Assembly (NCBI RefSeq): GCF_006402735.1
Contig: NZ_CP017174.1
Location: 8,660,001 to 8,724,000 of the forward strand
Reading direction: 5' to 3'
Source of the DNA: Myxococcus xanthus
GTDB lineage: Bacteria; Myxococcota; Myxococcia; Myxococcales; Myxococcaceae
DNA: 64,000 bases
Positions within the stretch are counted from its first letter, which is position 1. The number at the start of each line of letters is the position of its first letter. The notes beneath the pieces were generated by a model. The model made no database searches. It saw only the letters and a list, made by a program, of their open reading frames with translations, and was not told the DNA's origin. The translations under genes were made by a program, and so were the position numbers. Below are positions 1 to 9,199 of this stretch, piece after piece.

Positions 1-160
1 GCAGGCCACCGGCATCGGCCAGATTCGTCAGGCCATGCATGACGTGAATCAGGCCACGCAGCAGGCCCTCATCTCGTCGCGGCAGACCGAGCGCGCCATG
101 CAGGACCTCAACGGCATGGGCCAGAAGCTCAAGGGGCTGTTGGGAGAGTACGGGCGCTGA
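1..160 (+). CDS. Methyl-accepting chemotaxis protein, C-terminal end only
   Basis: The reading frame is open from the left edge and ends at TGA 158-160. The 52 visible residues are Gln- and Ala-rich with the helical pattern of a chemoreceptor C-terminus (I-G-Q-I-R-Q-A-M, then V-N-Q-A-T-Q-Q). The TGA overlaps the ATG of the next gene (TGATG), so it is translationally coupled to the CheA-type kinase behind it. That context, more than the short sequence, supports the call. The sensor and most of the signalling domain lie outside the window, so membrane topology cannot be judged. Confidence 0.75.
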   Translation, partial: QATGIGQIRQAMHDVNQATQQALISSRQTERAMQDLNGMGQKLKGLLGEYGR

Positions 161-2340
161 TGGACCGCGACCGGTTGGCCCAAGCGCTGCTGGCCACGTT
201 CCTCGAGGAGCTCGAGGGCCACGTCGTCTCGCTCAACCGCGAGCTGCTGGCCCTGGAGCGCGAGAGCGTGCCCGCGCGCATGGCGGAGCGCGTGGCGTCC
301 CTGCTGCGCACGCTGCACAGCGTGAAGGGCGCGGCGCGCGCGGCCAGCGCCACGCTGGTGGAGACGGCCTGCCACCGCATGGAGGAGCTGCTGGAGCAGG
401 TGCGTGACGCGGGCGCCGGCACGCCCGACGTGTACGAGCTGTGCTTCACCACCGTGGACGCGCTCGACGACGCGGGCCGGCGTCTGGCCGCGCGGGAGGA
501 CCTTGCGGGCTCGCCCCTGGAGACGCTGCTGCCCCAGTTGGAGCGCGCCGCCGGACACCGGGCTCACGCGCCCGCCCCCGCGCGCGTCGCGCCGCCACCG
601 TCGCCTCCGCCCATGCTGACGGACGCGGTGCCGTCACCACCCGCCGCCCCGGCCAGCGTGGAGCCGCATCCAGGCGGCGGCGCGTCCCCCGGAGCCGAAG
701 CGCTGCCCGTGCGCGTCTCCGCGCAGAAGCTGGACGCGCTGCTGGCACGCAGCGGAGAGCTGCGCGTGGCGACGCTCCGGCTGGAGGGCCGCGCGGACGC
801 GCTGGAGTCGGTGCGCGAGGCGCTGGCGCTGGCCCGCGAGGCGGTGCTCGGCACGCCCGGCGAACAGGCGCTGCTGCGCGCGGAGACGGAGCTGGCGCGG
901 GTGACGCTGGAGCTGGCCGCGGACCGCCGGACGCTGGGCGGCGTGGCCACGGGCCTGGACGACGAGGTCCGCCGCGCGCGCACCCTGTCCTTCGAGGAAG
1001 GCTGCGAGGGCCTGGAGCGCGCCGCGCGCGACGTGGCGCGCAGCCTGAGCCGGCAGGTGCGGCTGGAGATTCATGGCGGCGCGTTGGAGCTGGACCGCTC
1101 GCTGCTGCAGGGCCTGCGCGAGCCGCTGCTGCACCTGGTGCGCAACGCGGTGGCCCACGGGTTGGAGAGCGCCGAGGAACGCCAGCGACTGGGCAAGCCC
1201 GACGAGGGACGCCTCACTCTCTCCGCGCGACTCAAGGGCAGCCGCGTCGAGGTGACGGTGGATGACGACGGGCGCGGCCTGGACCTGGGCGCGCTGCGAG
1301 AGCAGGCGCGCGCCCGGGGCCTGCGAGTGCCTGAAAGCGACGAGGAGACCGCGCGGCTGGTGTTCCTGGCCGGCCTGTCCACCGCGACGCAGGTGACCCA
1401 GGTGGCTGGCCGTGGCGTGGGCCTGGACGTGGTGCGCATGCACGTGGAGGGGCTGCGCGGCAGCGTGGAGGTGGCGACCCGGCCAGGCCAGGGCACCTGC
1501 TTCGTCCTGGACGTCCCCCTCACGCTGAGCACGCTGCGGGTGCTGCTGGTGTCGGCGGGCGGGCAGACGCTGGCGCTGGCCAGCGAGAGCGTGGCGCGAC
1601 TGGTGCGCCTGACGCCCGGCGAGGTGCGCGACGTGGAGGGCCGCCCCGCGTGGGCCTCCGGTGACGCGCTGGTGCCGTTGGCCTCGCTGGCGGAGGTGCT
1701 GGGGCTGCCGCCCGGCCCGCCTCGCGCGCGCCGGGGCGCGGTGGTGCTGGCCGCGGGCAGCGCGCGCGCCGTGGTGGTGGTGGATGAAGTGCTCGCTGAA
1801 CAGGAGGCGCTGGTGCGCTCCCTAGGCCACCGCGTGCGCCGTGCCCGGCACGTGTCCGCGGCGGCGGTGCTGCCAGACGGACGGCTGTCGCTTTTGCTCA
1901 ACCCCGTGTCCCTGGTCCGCGCGGCGGGTGGCCGCCCGGCGGCATCGCTCTTCCCCGCCCCCGCCACCCAGCGGACGCGGCGGCGGGTGGTGCTGGCGGA
2001 CGACTCGCCCACCACCCGCGCGCTGGAGCAGAGCATCCTGGAGAGCGCGGGCTATGAAGTGGTGGCCTGCGTGGACGGTGCGGACGCCTGGGAGCGGCTC
2101 CAGTCGGGCGGCGCGGACGCGCTGGTGCTGGACGTGGAGATGCCGCGCATGGACGGCTTCGCCCTCACCGAGGCGGTGCGGGCCTCGCCGCGCTTCTCCC
2201 GGTTGCCGGTGGTGCTCGTCACCGCCCGTGGCAAGCCAGAGGACAAGGCGCGCGGCCTGCAAGCCGGCGCCAGTGCCTATCTGGTGAAGAGCGCGTTCGA
2301 CCCGACGAGCCTGTTGGAGACGCTGAGACGACTGCTATGA
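160..2340 (+). CDS. cheA: CheA-type hybrid histidine kinase with C-terminal receiver
   Basis: This is a 726-residue cytoplasmic chemotaxis kinase that should phosphorylate its own receiver and the CheB encoded next. The N-terminal Hpt domain carries the phospho-acceptor His53 in T-L-H-S-V-K-G-A. A Pro/Ala-rich linker of about residues 140-185 follows, then the dimerisation region, the ATPase domain (N-box H-L-V-R-N-A-V-A-H-G, G-boxes D-D-D-G-R-G and G-R-G-V-G-L-D), a CheW-like domain and a receiver with Asp658 in V-L-D-V-E-M-P. The CheA-receiver fusion resembles FrzE-type kinases. No clear P2 domain is visible. The start is fixed by TGATG overlap with the receptor gene, and the stop overlaps cheB by ATGA. 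Confidence 0.93.
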   Translation: MDRDRLAQALLATFLEELEGHVVSLNRELLALERESVPARMAERVASLLRTLHSVKGAARAASATLVETACHRMEELLEQVRDAGAGTPDVYELCFTTVDALDDAGRRLAAREDLAGSPLETLLPQLERAAGHRAHAPAPARVAPPPSPPPMLTDAVPSPPAAPASVEPHPGGGASPGAEALPVRVSAQKLDALLARSGELRVATLRLEGRADALESVREALALAREAVLGTPGEQALLRAETELARVTLELAADRRTLGGVATGLDDEVRRARTLSFEEGCEGLERAARDVARSLSRQVRLEIHGGALELDRSLLQGLREPLLHLVRNAVAHGLESAEERQRLGKPDEGRLTLSARLKGSRVEVTVDDDGRGLDLGALREQARARGLRVPESDEETARLVFLAGLSTATQVTQVAGRGVGLDVVRMHVEGLRGSVEVATRPGQGTCFVLDVPLTLSTLRVLLVSAGGQTLALASESVARLVRLTPGEVRDVEGRPAWASGDALVPLASLAEVLGLPPGPPRARRGAVVLAAGSARAVVVVDEVLAEQEALVRSLGHRVRRARHVSAAAVLPDGRLSLLLNPVSLVRAAGGRPAASLFPAPATQRTRRRVVLADDSPTTRALEQSILESAGYEVVACVDGADAWERLQSGGADALVLDVEMPRMDGFALTEAVRASPRFSRLPVVLVTARGKPEDKARGLQAGASAYLVKSAFDPTSLLETLRRLL

Positions 2341-3398
2341 AGAACGACCCGTTGCGCATCCTGGTGGCCGAGGACTCGCCCACCGCCCGACGCCTGCTGG
2401 TGGAAATCCTCCGCGCCGACCCCGCCCTGACGGTGGTGGGCGAGGCCAAGGACGGCATGGAGGCGGTGGAGCTGGCCCAGCGCCTGCGGCCCAGCCTGGT
2501 GACCATGGACATCCAGATGCCGCGGATGGACGGCCTGGAGGCCACCCGCCGCATCATGACGGAGGTGCCCACGCCGGTGGTGGTGGTGTCCACCCTGGTG
2601 GAGCGCGACATCCAGACGTCCATGGCCGCGCTGCGCGCCGGCGCGCTCGCGGTGCTCCAGAAGCCCCTGGGGCCGGAGTCCCCGGACTTCGACGCGGACA
2701 GCCGCCGCCTGCGCGACACCCTCAAGGCCATGGCAGAGGTGAAGGTGGTGCGCCGCTGGCCGGACCGCGCCGCGCCCCCCACGCCCGTGCCCACCCCGCC
2801 CGCGCCGCCCGTGTCGCCCACGCACCCCGGCGTGGTGGCCCTGGCCGCCTCCACGGGCGGCCCGGCGGCGCTCTTCCGCATGCTGTCCGAGCTGCCCGCC
2901 AGCTTCCCCGTCCCCCTGCTGGTGGTGCAGCACATCGCCATTGGCTTCAGCGAGGGCCTGGCGCAGTGGCTGCGCACCGCGGGCCCCTTGTCCGTGAAGG
3001 TGGCGGAGGATGGCGAGCCCCTGCTCCCCGGGCATGTGTATCTGGCGCCGGATGATCGCCACCTGGGCGTGCGAGGCGAGGGCCGGGCGGAGGTCTCCCG
3101 GGCCGCGCCGGTGAATGGCTTCCGGCCGTCCGCGACGTGGATGTTCCGCTCGGTGGCCCGCGCCTACGGGCCCGCGTCGCTCGCCGTCATCCTCACCGGC
3201 ATGGGCCAGGACGGACTGGAAGGCGTGCGCGAACTCCACGGCGCCGGAGGCCGCATCCTGGCCCAGGACGAGCAGTCCTCCGTCGTCTACGGCATGCCCG
3301 GCGTGGTGGTGGGCGCCAACCTGGCCCACGAAGTCGTCGCCCTGCCCGACCTGGCGAGCCGGCTCACCTCGGCTTTCCGGGGTAACGGGGGAGTCTGA
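2337..3398 (+). CDS. cheB: CheB chemotaxis response regulator / protein-glutamate methylesterase
   Basis: This 353-residue protein has an N-terminal receiver (acidic pair E-D near residue 12, phospho-Asp58 in T-M-D-I-Q-M-P) and a C-terminal methylesterase domain. The catalytic pieces are all visible: Ser in A-A-S-T-G-G-P, His in V-V-Q-H-I and Asp in T-G-M-G-Q-D-G. A Pro-rich linker (residues about 143-162) joins the domains. It removes methyl groups from receptor glutamates when phosphorylated, closing the adaptation loop of the cluster that enters from the left edge. It overlaps the kinase gene by ATGA. No cheR or cheW for this cluster lies in the window, so they should be upstream. Confidence 0.95.
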   Translation: MKNDPLRILVAEDSPTARRLLVEILRADPALTVVGEAKDGMEAVELAQRLRPSLVTMDIQMPRMDGLEATRRIMTEVPTPVVVVSTLVERDIQTSMAALRAGALAVLQKPLGPESPDFDADSRRLRDTLKAMAEVKVVRRWPDRAAPPTPVPTPPAPPVSPTHPGVVALAASTGGPAALFRMLSELPASFPVPLLVVQHIAIGFSEGLAQWLRTAGPLSVKVAEDGEPLLPGHVYLAPDDRHLGVRGEGRAEVSRAAPVNGFRPSATWMFRSVARAYGPASLAVILTGMGQDGLEGVRELHGAGGRILAQDEQSSVVYGMPGVVVGANLAHEVVALPDLASRLTSAFRGNGGV

Positions 3399-3480
3399 GT
3401 TACACGCTCTAGAATATTGGATTTTAAAACATCCACGGGATTCGCCCGGTGCCGGGATGGTCCAGTGCCCGGGCGGTGTC

Positions 3481-5223
3481 ATGATGGGGACCTCTTCCAG
3501 CCAGTCCCCTTTCATGGCAGCTCGACTCCCCGCATCCCTCGCCACTGTCTTCGCCGCGCTCCCCGAACCGTCCTACGTCCTGGACGATACGGGGCGGGTC
3601 CTGGTGTGTAGCCAGGCGGGCGCGAGGACGGTGGGCCGGCTCTCCGAGGAGCTGGTGGACAGGCACTGGGGGGAGCTGGGCTTCCCGCCCGAGGAGCTGG
3701 CGCGGCTGGAGACGGCGCGCGCGCGGGTGATGCGCATCCAAGACACCTGCGAACTGGAAGCGCCCTGGGCCACGCAGACGGGCCCCCGGCGTCACGCGCT
3801 GATGCTCAGTCCGCTGCCCTCGGAGGATGGGGGGCCTGGCTGCGTGCTGGTGACGGCGCGCCCCCTCACCGACGCGGAGGCCGTGTTCTCCCGCGCCATG
3901 GAGCTGGAGCTGGCCGCGCGAGCGGAGGTGGAGCAGGCCGAGCGCCGCCGCTCCTTCCTCTACCAGGCGATGACGACGCTCTTCACCCACCCGCCGGACC
4001 CGCAGGGCATGTACACGCTGCTGGCGCACCTGGCGGTGCCCGACGTGGCGGACTGGTGCCTGGTGGACGCGCTGGAGCAGGGCCCCTGGGTGACGCGCGT
4101 GGCGGCGGCCTGCCTGGACCCGACGCAGCAGGAGCGCGCGGGCGCGCTACCCACCCGCACCGAGCTGCGGGACGACGCCGCCGTGGGCCTCTTGCGCGTG
4201 CTGCGCACCGGAGAGCCGGAGCTGGTGCCGGCGGTGACGGATTCCCTGCTGCGCGCCGCCGCGGCGGAGCCCGCGCACCCCGCGCTGCTGCGGCTGCTCC
4301 AGGCGCGCTCGTACATGATTGTGCCCCTGCGCGCGCGCGGCCACACGCTGGGCGCCGTCACCTTCGTGTCCTCGGGCTCCGGGCGGCGCTACGGCCCGGA
4401 CGACCTGGCGCTGGCGGAGGACTTGTGCCTGCGCGCCAGCCTCGCCATCGACAATGCGCGGCTGGTGGGTGAGTCCCGGCGCGCGGCGCGGGCCCGTGAG
4501 GATTTGCTGGCCGTGGTGTCGCACGACTTGAAGAACCCGCTGGGCGTGGTGCAGCTGGGCGCGGCGCTGCTGCTGCGCGGCGCGGGGGCGAAGCCGGGCG
4601 GCGAAAGCGTGGCCAAGCAGGCCACCCGCATCCAGGACGCCACCGAGCGCATGTCGCGCCTCATCTCCGACCTGCTCGACTGGGGCCGGCTGGAGGCGGG
4701 CGGGCTGCCGCTGGAGTGGGGCGAGCACGGCGTGGCGGGGCTGCTCACCGAGGCGATGGACTCCATCCGTCCGCTGGCGGAGGCCAAGGGCCTGCACGTG
4801 TCCGTGGAGTTCCCCGCCGCGGACGTGCGCGTGCGCTGCGACAAGGTGCGGGTGCTCCAGGTGCTGGGCAACCTGCTGGGCAACGCGGTGAAGTTCACCA
4901 CCGCGGGGGGCGACCTGATGCTCGGCGCCCGGGCGCGCGGCGGCGAGGTGTCCGTCCACGTGCGCGACACCGGCTCCGGCATCGCTCCGGACGCGCTGCC
5001 CCACATCTTCGACCGCTACTGGCAGGCCCGCGACGCGGCCAGCCGCGGCACCGGGCTGGGCCTGGCCATCGCCAAGGGGCTCGTCGAGGCCCACGGCGGT
5101 GGCATCCAGGCGGAGAGCACCCTGGGCGAAGGCAGTGTGTTCACCTTCACCCTGCCCTCCGCGGGTGCCTCGGCGTCCCACGCCGCACACCCGCCGCTCG
5201 CACGCAGGGCCACGGACGCCTGA
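3481..5223 (+). CDS. Soluble sensor histidine kinase (PAS-GAF-HisKA-HATPase)
   Basis: About 580 residues with no membrane segment. A PAS-like region near the N-terminus (L-P-E-P-S-Y-V-L-D-D-T-G) precedes a GAF-type region (about 160-325), a HisKA helix with His348 in V-V-S-H-D-L-K-N-P-L and an ATPase domain with G-N-L-L-G-N-A-V-K-F-T and G-T-G-L-G-L-A-I-A-K. It probably senses an internal signal and passes phosphate to an unlinked regulator, because no receiver gene is coupled to it. The frame is open much further upstream, over the cheB end, but a start at the ATG pair 3481/3484 fits best. ATG 3514 is an alternative and no strong ribosome site decides between them. The 82 bp before it contain an unusually AT-rich segment (3405-3435) that may hold a promoter. 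Confidence 0.85.
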   Translation: MMGTSSSQSPFMAARLPASLATVFAALPEPSYVLDDTGRVLVCSQAGARTVGRLSEELVDRHWGELGFPPEELARLETARARVMRIQDTCELEAPWATQTGPRRHALMLSPLPSEDGGPGCVLVTARPLTDAEAVFSRAMELELAARAEVEQAERRRSFLYQAMTTLFTHPPDPQGMYTLLAHLAVPDVADWCLVDALEQGPWVTRVAAACLDPTQQERAGALPTRTELRDDAAVGLLRVLRTGEPELVPAVTDSLLRAAAAEPAHPALLRLLQARSYMIVPLRARGHTLGAVTFVSSGSGRRYGPDDLALAEDLCLRASLAIDNARLVGESRRAARAREDLLAVVSHDLKNPLGVVQLGAALLLRGAGAKPGGESVAKQATRIQDATERMSRLISDLLDWGRLEAGGLPLEWGEHGVAGLLTEAMDSIRPLAEAKGLHVSVEFPAADVRVRCDKVRVLQVLGNLLGNAVKFTTAGGDLMLGARARGGEVSVHVRDTGSGIAPDALPHIFDRYWQARDAASRGTGLGLAIAKGLVEAHGGGIQAESTLGEGSVFTFTLPSAGASASHAAHPPLARRATDA

Positions 5224-5286
5224 GCCCGCGGGACCCCGTGCCCGCGCCGAATTGCCGCCGCCCGGACGTCCGTGCAAGGAAGCCGC

Positions 5287-7074
5287 ATGTCCTTCCTGCA
5301 GCAGGCGCTCGTGTTCCTCGCGGCGGCGGTGCTGGCGGTTCCTCTCTCGCGGCGGCTCGGACTGGGCTCCGTGCTGGGCTACCTGGCGGCGGGCGCGGTC
5401 ATTGGCCCCTGGGGACTGAAGCTCATCAGCGACGTGGAGCACATCTTCCACGTGGCGGAGCTGGGCGTGGTGCTGTTGCTGTTCGTCATCGGCCTGGAGC
5501 TGCAGCCCAGCCGGCTGTGGGCGCTGCGCCGCTCCGTCTTCGGCCTGGGCGGCGCGCAGGTGCTGCTCACCGGCGCGCTGCTGGCCGGCGTGGGCCTGCT
5601 GTGTGGCCTGACACGGGGCGCGGCCATCGTCACGGGCTTCGGCCTGTCGCTGTCCTCCACCGCCTTCGCGCTGCAACTGCTGGCCGAGCGCAACCGGCTC
5701 ACCACGCCGTATGGCCAACTGGCCTTCGGCATCCTCCTCTTCCAGGACCTGGCCGTGGTGCCGCTGCTGGCCCTGCTGCCGCTGCTGGGTGACGGCGGCG
5801 CTCCCTCCCCGGGGCCGGTGTGGCTCCTGCTCTTGAAAGACGTGGGCGTGCTGCTGGCGGTGGTGCTGGGCGGCCGCTACCTGGTGCGCCCGGTGTTCCG
5901 CGCCGTGGCCGCCACCCACAGCCAGGAGCTGTTCACCGCCACCGCGCTGCTGCTGGTGGTGGGCACCGCGTCGCTGGTCAACGCGGTGGGCCTGTCCATG
6001 GCGCTGGGGGCCTTCCTCGCGGGCGTGCTGCTGGCGGACTCCGAGTACCGCCACGAGCTGGAAGCGGACCTGGCGCCCTTCAAGGGCCTGCTGATGGGCC
6101 TGTTCTTCATCAGCGTGGGCATGTCTGTGAACCTGAGCCTCATCCTCCAGAAGCCGCTGCTCGTCTTCGGACTGGTGCTGGGGCTGGTGACCCTCAAGGG
6201 CGCGGTGCTCTACGGGCTGGGGCGGATGGCCCTGAAGCAGCGGGAGCCGGCGCTCGACCTGGCCGTCGTCATCTCCCAGGGCGGTGAGTTCGCCTTCGTG
6301 CTCTTCTCGCTCGCCACCGCCCAGCACGTCATGGAGCGCTCGCTGTCGGAGCTGCTCGTGGTGGTGGTGGGCCTCTCCATGGCCACCACGCCGGTGCTGT
6401 ATGCCGCGCACGAGCGCTGGGTGCGCCCGCGCCTCAAGCCGAAGGCCTCGGGGCGCGAGTTTGACGTGGCGCCCACGGAGGACAACCCCGTCATCATCGC
6501 CGGCTTCGGCCGCGTGGGGCAGGTGGTGGGCCGCCTGCTGCGCGCCAAGCGCATCGGCTTCACCGCGATTGACGCCAGCCCGGAGCAGATTGACTTCATG
6601 AAGCGCTTTGGTAGCCAGGTCTTCTACGGAGACGCCTCACGCCTGGACCTGCTGCGCGCGGCCCGCGCGGACAAGGCGAAGGTGTTCGTGCTCGCCATCG
6701 ACGACATCCAGGCGTCGCTGCGCACCGCGCGGGCCGTGCAGCAACACTTCCCCCACCTCACACTGTTCGCCCGCGCGCGCAACCGCGTGCATGCCTACGA
6801 ACTGCTGGACATGGGAATCGAACGGGTGATGCGTGAGACGTTCCTCGACAGCCTGGAGATGGGCACCGAGGTGCTCCAGGAGCTGGGCCTCACGTATTCG
6901 GAGAGCCGGCGCGCCCAGGAACGGATGATGGAACACGACGAGCGCCTCCTGCGCGAAACGGCCCGGTTCCACCGCGACGAGCAAAAGCTCGTGGAGTTGG
7001 CCGACAAAGCCCGCAAGGAGCTGGAGAGCCTCTTCGAGAAGGACGAAGCGGAACACCCCGACAGGACCGCGTGA
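5287..7074 (+). CDS. CPA2-family cation/proton antiporter with TrkA-N domain (KefB/KefC-like)
   Basis: A 595-residue inner-membrane protein. About a dozen hydrophobic segments fill residues 1-385, with the CPA2 signature around G-F-G-L-S-L-S-S-T-A-F and F-Q-D-L-A-V-V-P. A cytoplasmic NAD-binding TrkA-N domain follows (G-F-G-R-V-G, then G-D-A-S-R), and the last 70 residues are a charged coiled coil. It should exchange K+ or Na+ for protons under nucleotide control. An in-frame GTG lies at 5272, but AAGGA at 5276-5280 sits 6 bases before ATG 5287, which decides the start. The glutathione-gating residues of E. coli KefC cannot be confirmed by eye, so I give no symbol. Confidence 0.9.
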   Translation: MSFLQQALVFLAAAVLAVPLSRRLGLGSVLGYLAAGAVIGPWGLKLISDVEHIFHVAELGVVLLLFVIGLELQPSRLWALRRSVFGLGGAQVLLTGALLAGVGLLCGLTRGAAIVTGFGLSLSSTAFALQLLAERNRLTTPYGQLAFGILLFQDLAVVPLLALLPLLGDGGAPSPGPVWLLLLKDVGVLLAVVLGGRYLVRPVFRAVAATHSQELFTATALLLVVGTASLVNAVGLSMALGAFLAGVLLADSEYRHELEADLAPFKGLLMGLFFISVGMSVNLSLILQKPLLVFGLVLGLVTLKGAVLYGLGRMALKQREPALDLAVVISQGGEFAFVLFSLATAQHVMERSLSELLVVVVGLSMATTPVLYAAHERWVRPRLKPKASGREFDVAPTEDNPVIIAGFGRVGQVVGRLLRAKRIGFTAIDASPEQIDFMKRFGSQVFYGDASRLDLLRAARADKAKVFVLAIDDIQASLRTARAVQQHFPHLTLFARARNRVHAYELLDMGIERVMRETFLDSLEMGTEVLQELGLTYSESRRAQERMMEHDERLLRETARFHRDEQKLVELADKARKELESLFEKDEAEHPDRTA

Positions 7075-7138
7075 GCCACCACGCGCCTGACTTTCTCCAC
7101 CCTCCCTCGAAAGTGACTTCCTGAAATTCTTGTTTCAC

Positions 7139-7188
7139 CCAGGCTGCATCCACCCGGGTCGCATTCCTCTGTCACGGATGCACCCTGG
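7139..7188. terminator. Long inverted repeat after the antiporter gene
   Basis: CCAGGCTGCATCC (7139-7151) pairs with GGATGCACCCTGG (7176-7188), 12 of 13 positions, around a 24-base loop. It lies 65 bp after the antiporter stop and 120 bp before the next gene. There is no T-run, so it may be a Rho-assisted terminator or a regulatory palindrome of the next gene. Confidence 0.4.
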
Positions 7189-7310
7189 AGGCGGTGGTCG
7201 CCTCCCTTCCAGGCAACAGGCGCGACACACCGTGCGCTGATGCCTGCCTGGCATCGCGCGGGGCGGAGAGCGGGGTATGGTTCCATCCCCACCGCCGAAA
7301 CCGAAGAGGC

Positions 7311-8816
7311 ATGCCCCCCACCCCCGCCAAGAAGCGCCAGCGTCCCCTGGCCGAGCCTTCCGCCGAGGCCCCCTCCCCCGAGCTGCTGCAAACGCTCCTG
7401 GAGGCGCTCCCGGACGCCTTCTTCCTGCTCGATGCGCGGTGGTGTCTGGCGTACGTGAATCCAGACATGGCCCGGCTGCTTGGCGGCGCGGCGCGGTTGC
7501 AGGACGACGTGCGCCGGGTGTGCCCGGAGCTGCTGGAGCTGAGCCGTCACCTGCACTTCGAACAGCCCGTCTCCGAGCAGCCCTCCGTCCGCTACGAGCA
7601 CGCCTGGCCGGAAGCGGAGACCTGCCTCGACGTGCGCGTGCGCCCGGTGGAGGGCGGCCTGCTGGTGCACTGCCGTGACATCACCGAGGAGCGCAAGGCG
7701 CGCGAGGCGCTGCGCCGCAACGGCGAGGTGTTCCGCGCCATCCTCGAGGGCACCACGGACGCCGTCTACACAAAGGACGTGGACGGCCGCTTCACGATGA
7801 TGAACGCGGCGGGCGCGAAGGCCGTGGGCTACCGCTCCGAGGACGTGGTGGGCCGCACGGACCACGAGCTGTTCGACCCGGCGGTGGCGCGCACCAACGC
7901 CGCGAACGACCGCGAGGTGTTCGCCTTCGGCCGCACTGTCACCTACGAAGACGCGCAGCCGGGCGTGGACGGGCCGCGCGTGTGGCTGTCCACCAAGGGC
8001 GTGCTGCGTGACGCCGAGGGCAAGGTGTTCGGCCTGTTCGGCATCAGCCGCGACATCACCCAGCGCAAGTGGGCGGAAGAGGAGGCCCGGCGGCACTCCG
8101 AGTTCCAGGAGCAGCTCATGGGCATCGTCACCCATGACATCCGCAGCCCGCTGGGCGCCATCATGAACTGGTCGCGCGTGCTCGCCGCGGGCGGCACCGA
8201 TGAGGATGCGCAGCGCACCAGCCAGCGCATCGCCACCGCGGCGGTCCGCATCGAACGGCTCACCCGGCTGCTGCTGGACTTCACGCGCACGCGGCTGATG
8301 GGCGGCGTGGCCATTGAGCCCCGGCCGGTGGACCTGAAGGATTTGGTGGCCAAGGTGGCCCACGAGTTCGGCGTGGCCTTCCCCCAGCGCACCGTCGAGG
8401 TGGACCCCAAGGGCAACACCCAGGGCGTGTGGGACCCGGACCGGCTGGCGCAGGTGACGTCCAACCTGGTGGAGAACGCGCTCAAGTACAGCCCGCCGGA
8501 GACGCCGGTGCGGCTGACGGCGCGCGGGCTGCGCACCCGGGTGGTGCTGGAGGTCCACAACGCCGGCCGCCCCATTCCGGACAACCTGCTGCCCCACCTC
8601 TTCGAGCCCTTCCGCGGCGGGCCCCAGAGCTCGCGCACGCTGAAGATGAGCTACGGGCTGGGGCTCTTCATCGTCCGGGAAATCGTCCAGGCGCACGGCG
8701 GCACCATCGAGGTCCGCTCCGATGAGGCGGAAGGCACCACCTTCACCGTGACGCTGCCGCGCCGCTCCATGCCGGCCCGGCCGCCCCTGCCTCCCACCGG
8801 AAGCCCGCGCGACTAA
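7311..8816 (+). CDS. Soluble sensor histidine kinase with two PAS domains
   Basis: About 501 residues. A first PAS-like region (about 25-125) and a second canonical PAS/PAC (about 137-255, ending near G-I-S-R-D-I-T-Q-R-K) precede a HisKA helix with His275 in G-I-V-T-H-D-I-R-S-P-L and an ATPase domain (V-E-N-A-L-K-Y-S, then Y-G-L-G-L-F-I-V-R-E-I-V). No membrane segment is visible. The frame is open from GTG 7194, but residues coded before 7311 have no kinase character and ATG 7311 is preceded by GAAGAGG. It ends convergently, overlapping the stop of the receiver gene at 8813 by 4 bp. It belongs to the same kinase type as those at 60955 and 62772. Confidence 0.85.
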   Translation: MPPTPAKKRQRPLAEPSAEAPSPELLQTLLEALPDAFFLLDARWCLAYVNPDMARLLGGAARLQDDVRRVCPELLELSRHLHFEQPVSEQPSVRYEHAWPEAETCLDVRVRPVEGGLLVHCRDITEERKAREALRRNGEVFRAILEGTTDAVYTKDVDGRFTMMNAAGAKAVGYRSEDVVGRTDHELFDPAVARTNAANDREVFAFGRTVTYEDAQPGVDGPRVWLSTKGVLRDAEGKVFGLFGISRDITQRKWAEEEARRHSEFQEQLMGIVTHDIRSPLGAIMNWSRVLAAGGTDEDAQRTSQRIATAAVRIERLTRLLLDFTRTRLMGGVAIEPRPVDLKDLVAKVAHEFGVAFPQRTVEVDPKGNTQGVWDPDRLAQVTSNLVENALKYSPPETPVRLTARGLRTRVVLEVHNAGRPIPDNLLPHLFEPFRGGPQSSRTLKMSYGLGLFIVREIVQAHGGTIEVRSDEAEGTTFTVTLPRRSMPARPPLPPTGSPRD

Positions 8817-9199
8817 TCCAGGTAGCGCCGCAGCAGGGCCACCAGCGCGGCGCCATCGAAGGGCTTGGCCACGAAGTCGTTGCAGCCGCTGTTGAAGCAC
8901 GCGCGCACGCTGCGCGCCTCGGCGCGGGCACTGCAGAGGATGATGGGCGTGCGCCGCGTCGGCTCCCGGCCGCGCAGCATCCGGCACGTCTCCAGTCCGT
9001 CCAGGTGCGGCATCAGCACGTCGAGGAAGACGAGGTCCGGCCGCTCCTGCTCCGCGCGCGCCAGCGCCTCCAGCCCGTCCCGCGCGACGATGGCGTCGTG
9101 GCCCAGCTCCGCCAGCAGCATCCGCTGGAGCAGCAGGACGGTGTCCGAGTCATCCACCAGCAGGACCTTCTTGCGCCTCGGTGCGCCTTGCGCTGTCAC
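8813..9199 (-). CDS. Single-domain response regulator
   Basis: A 128-residue CheY-like receiver with the acidic pair in L-L-V-D-D-S, phospho-Asp60 in V-F-L-D-V-L-M-P, and the conserved Lys in A-K-P-F. It has no output domain, so it acts by protein contact or as a phosphorelay intermediate. The frame is open to 9469, but GTG 9199 overlaps the stop of the PilZ gene as GTGA, and the receiver fold begins 10 residues later, so this start is preferred. It is the last gene of the - strand pair behind the desaturase. Confidence 0.85.
   Translation of the reverse strand: MTAQGAPRRKKVLLVDDSDTVLLLQRMLLAELGHDAIVARDGLEALARAEQERPDLVFLDVLMPHLDGLETCRMLRGREPTRRTPIILCSARAEARSVRACFNSGCNDFVAKPFDGAALVALLRRYLD

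Noticed and set aside
4147..6411. Long 754-codon open frame on the - strand over the kinase and antiporter genes
   Set aside because: It is the antisense shadow of two well-supported + strand genes; its product is His/Gln/Arg-rich low complexity with no motif.
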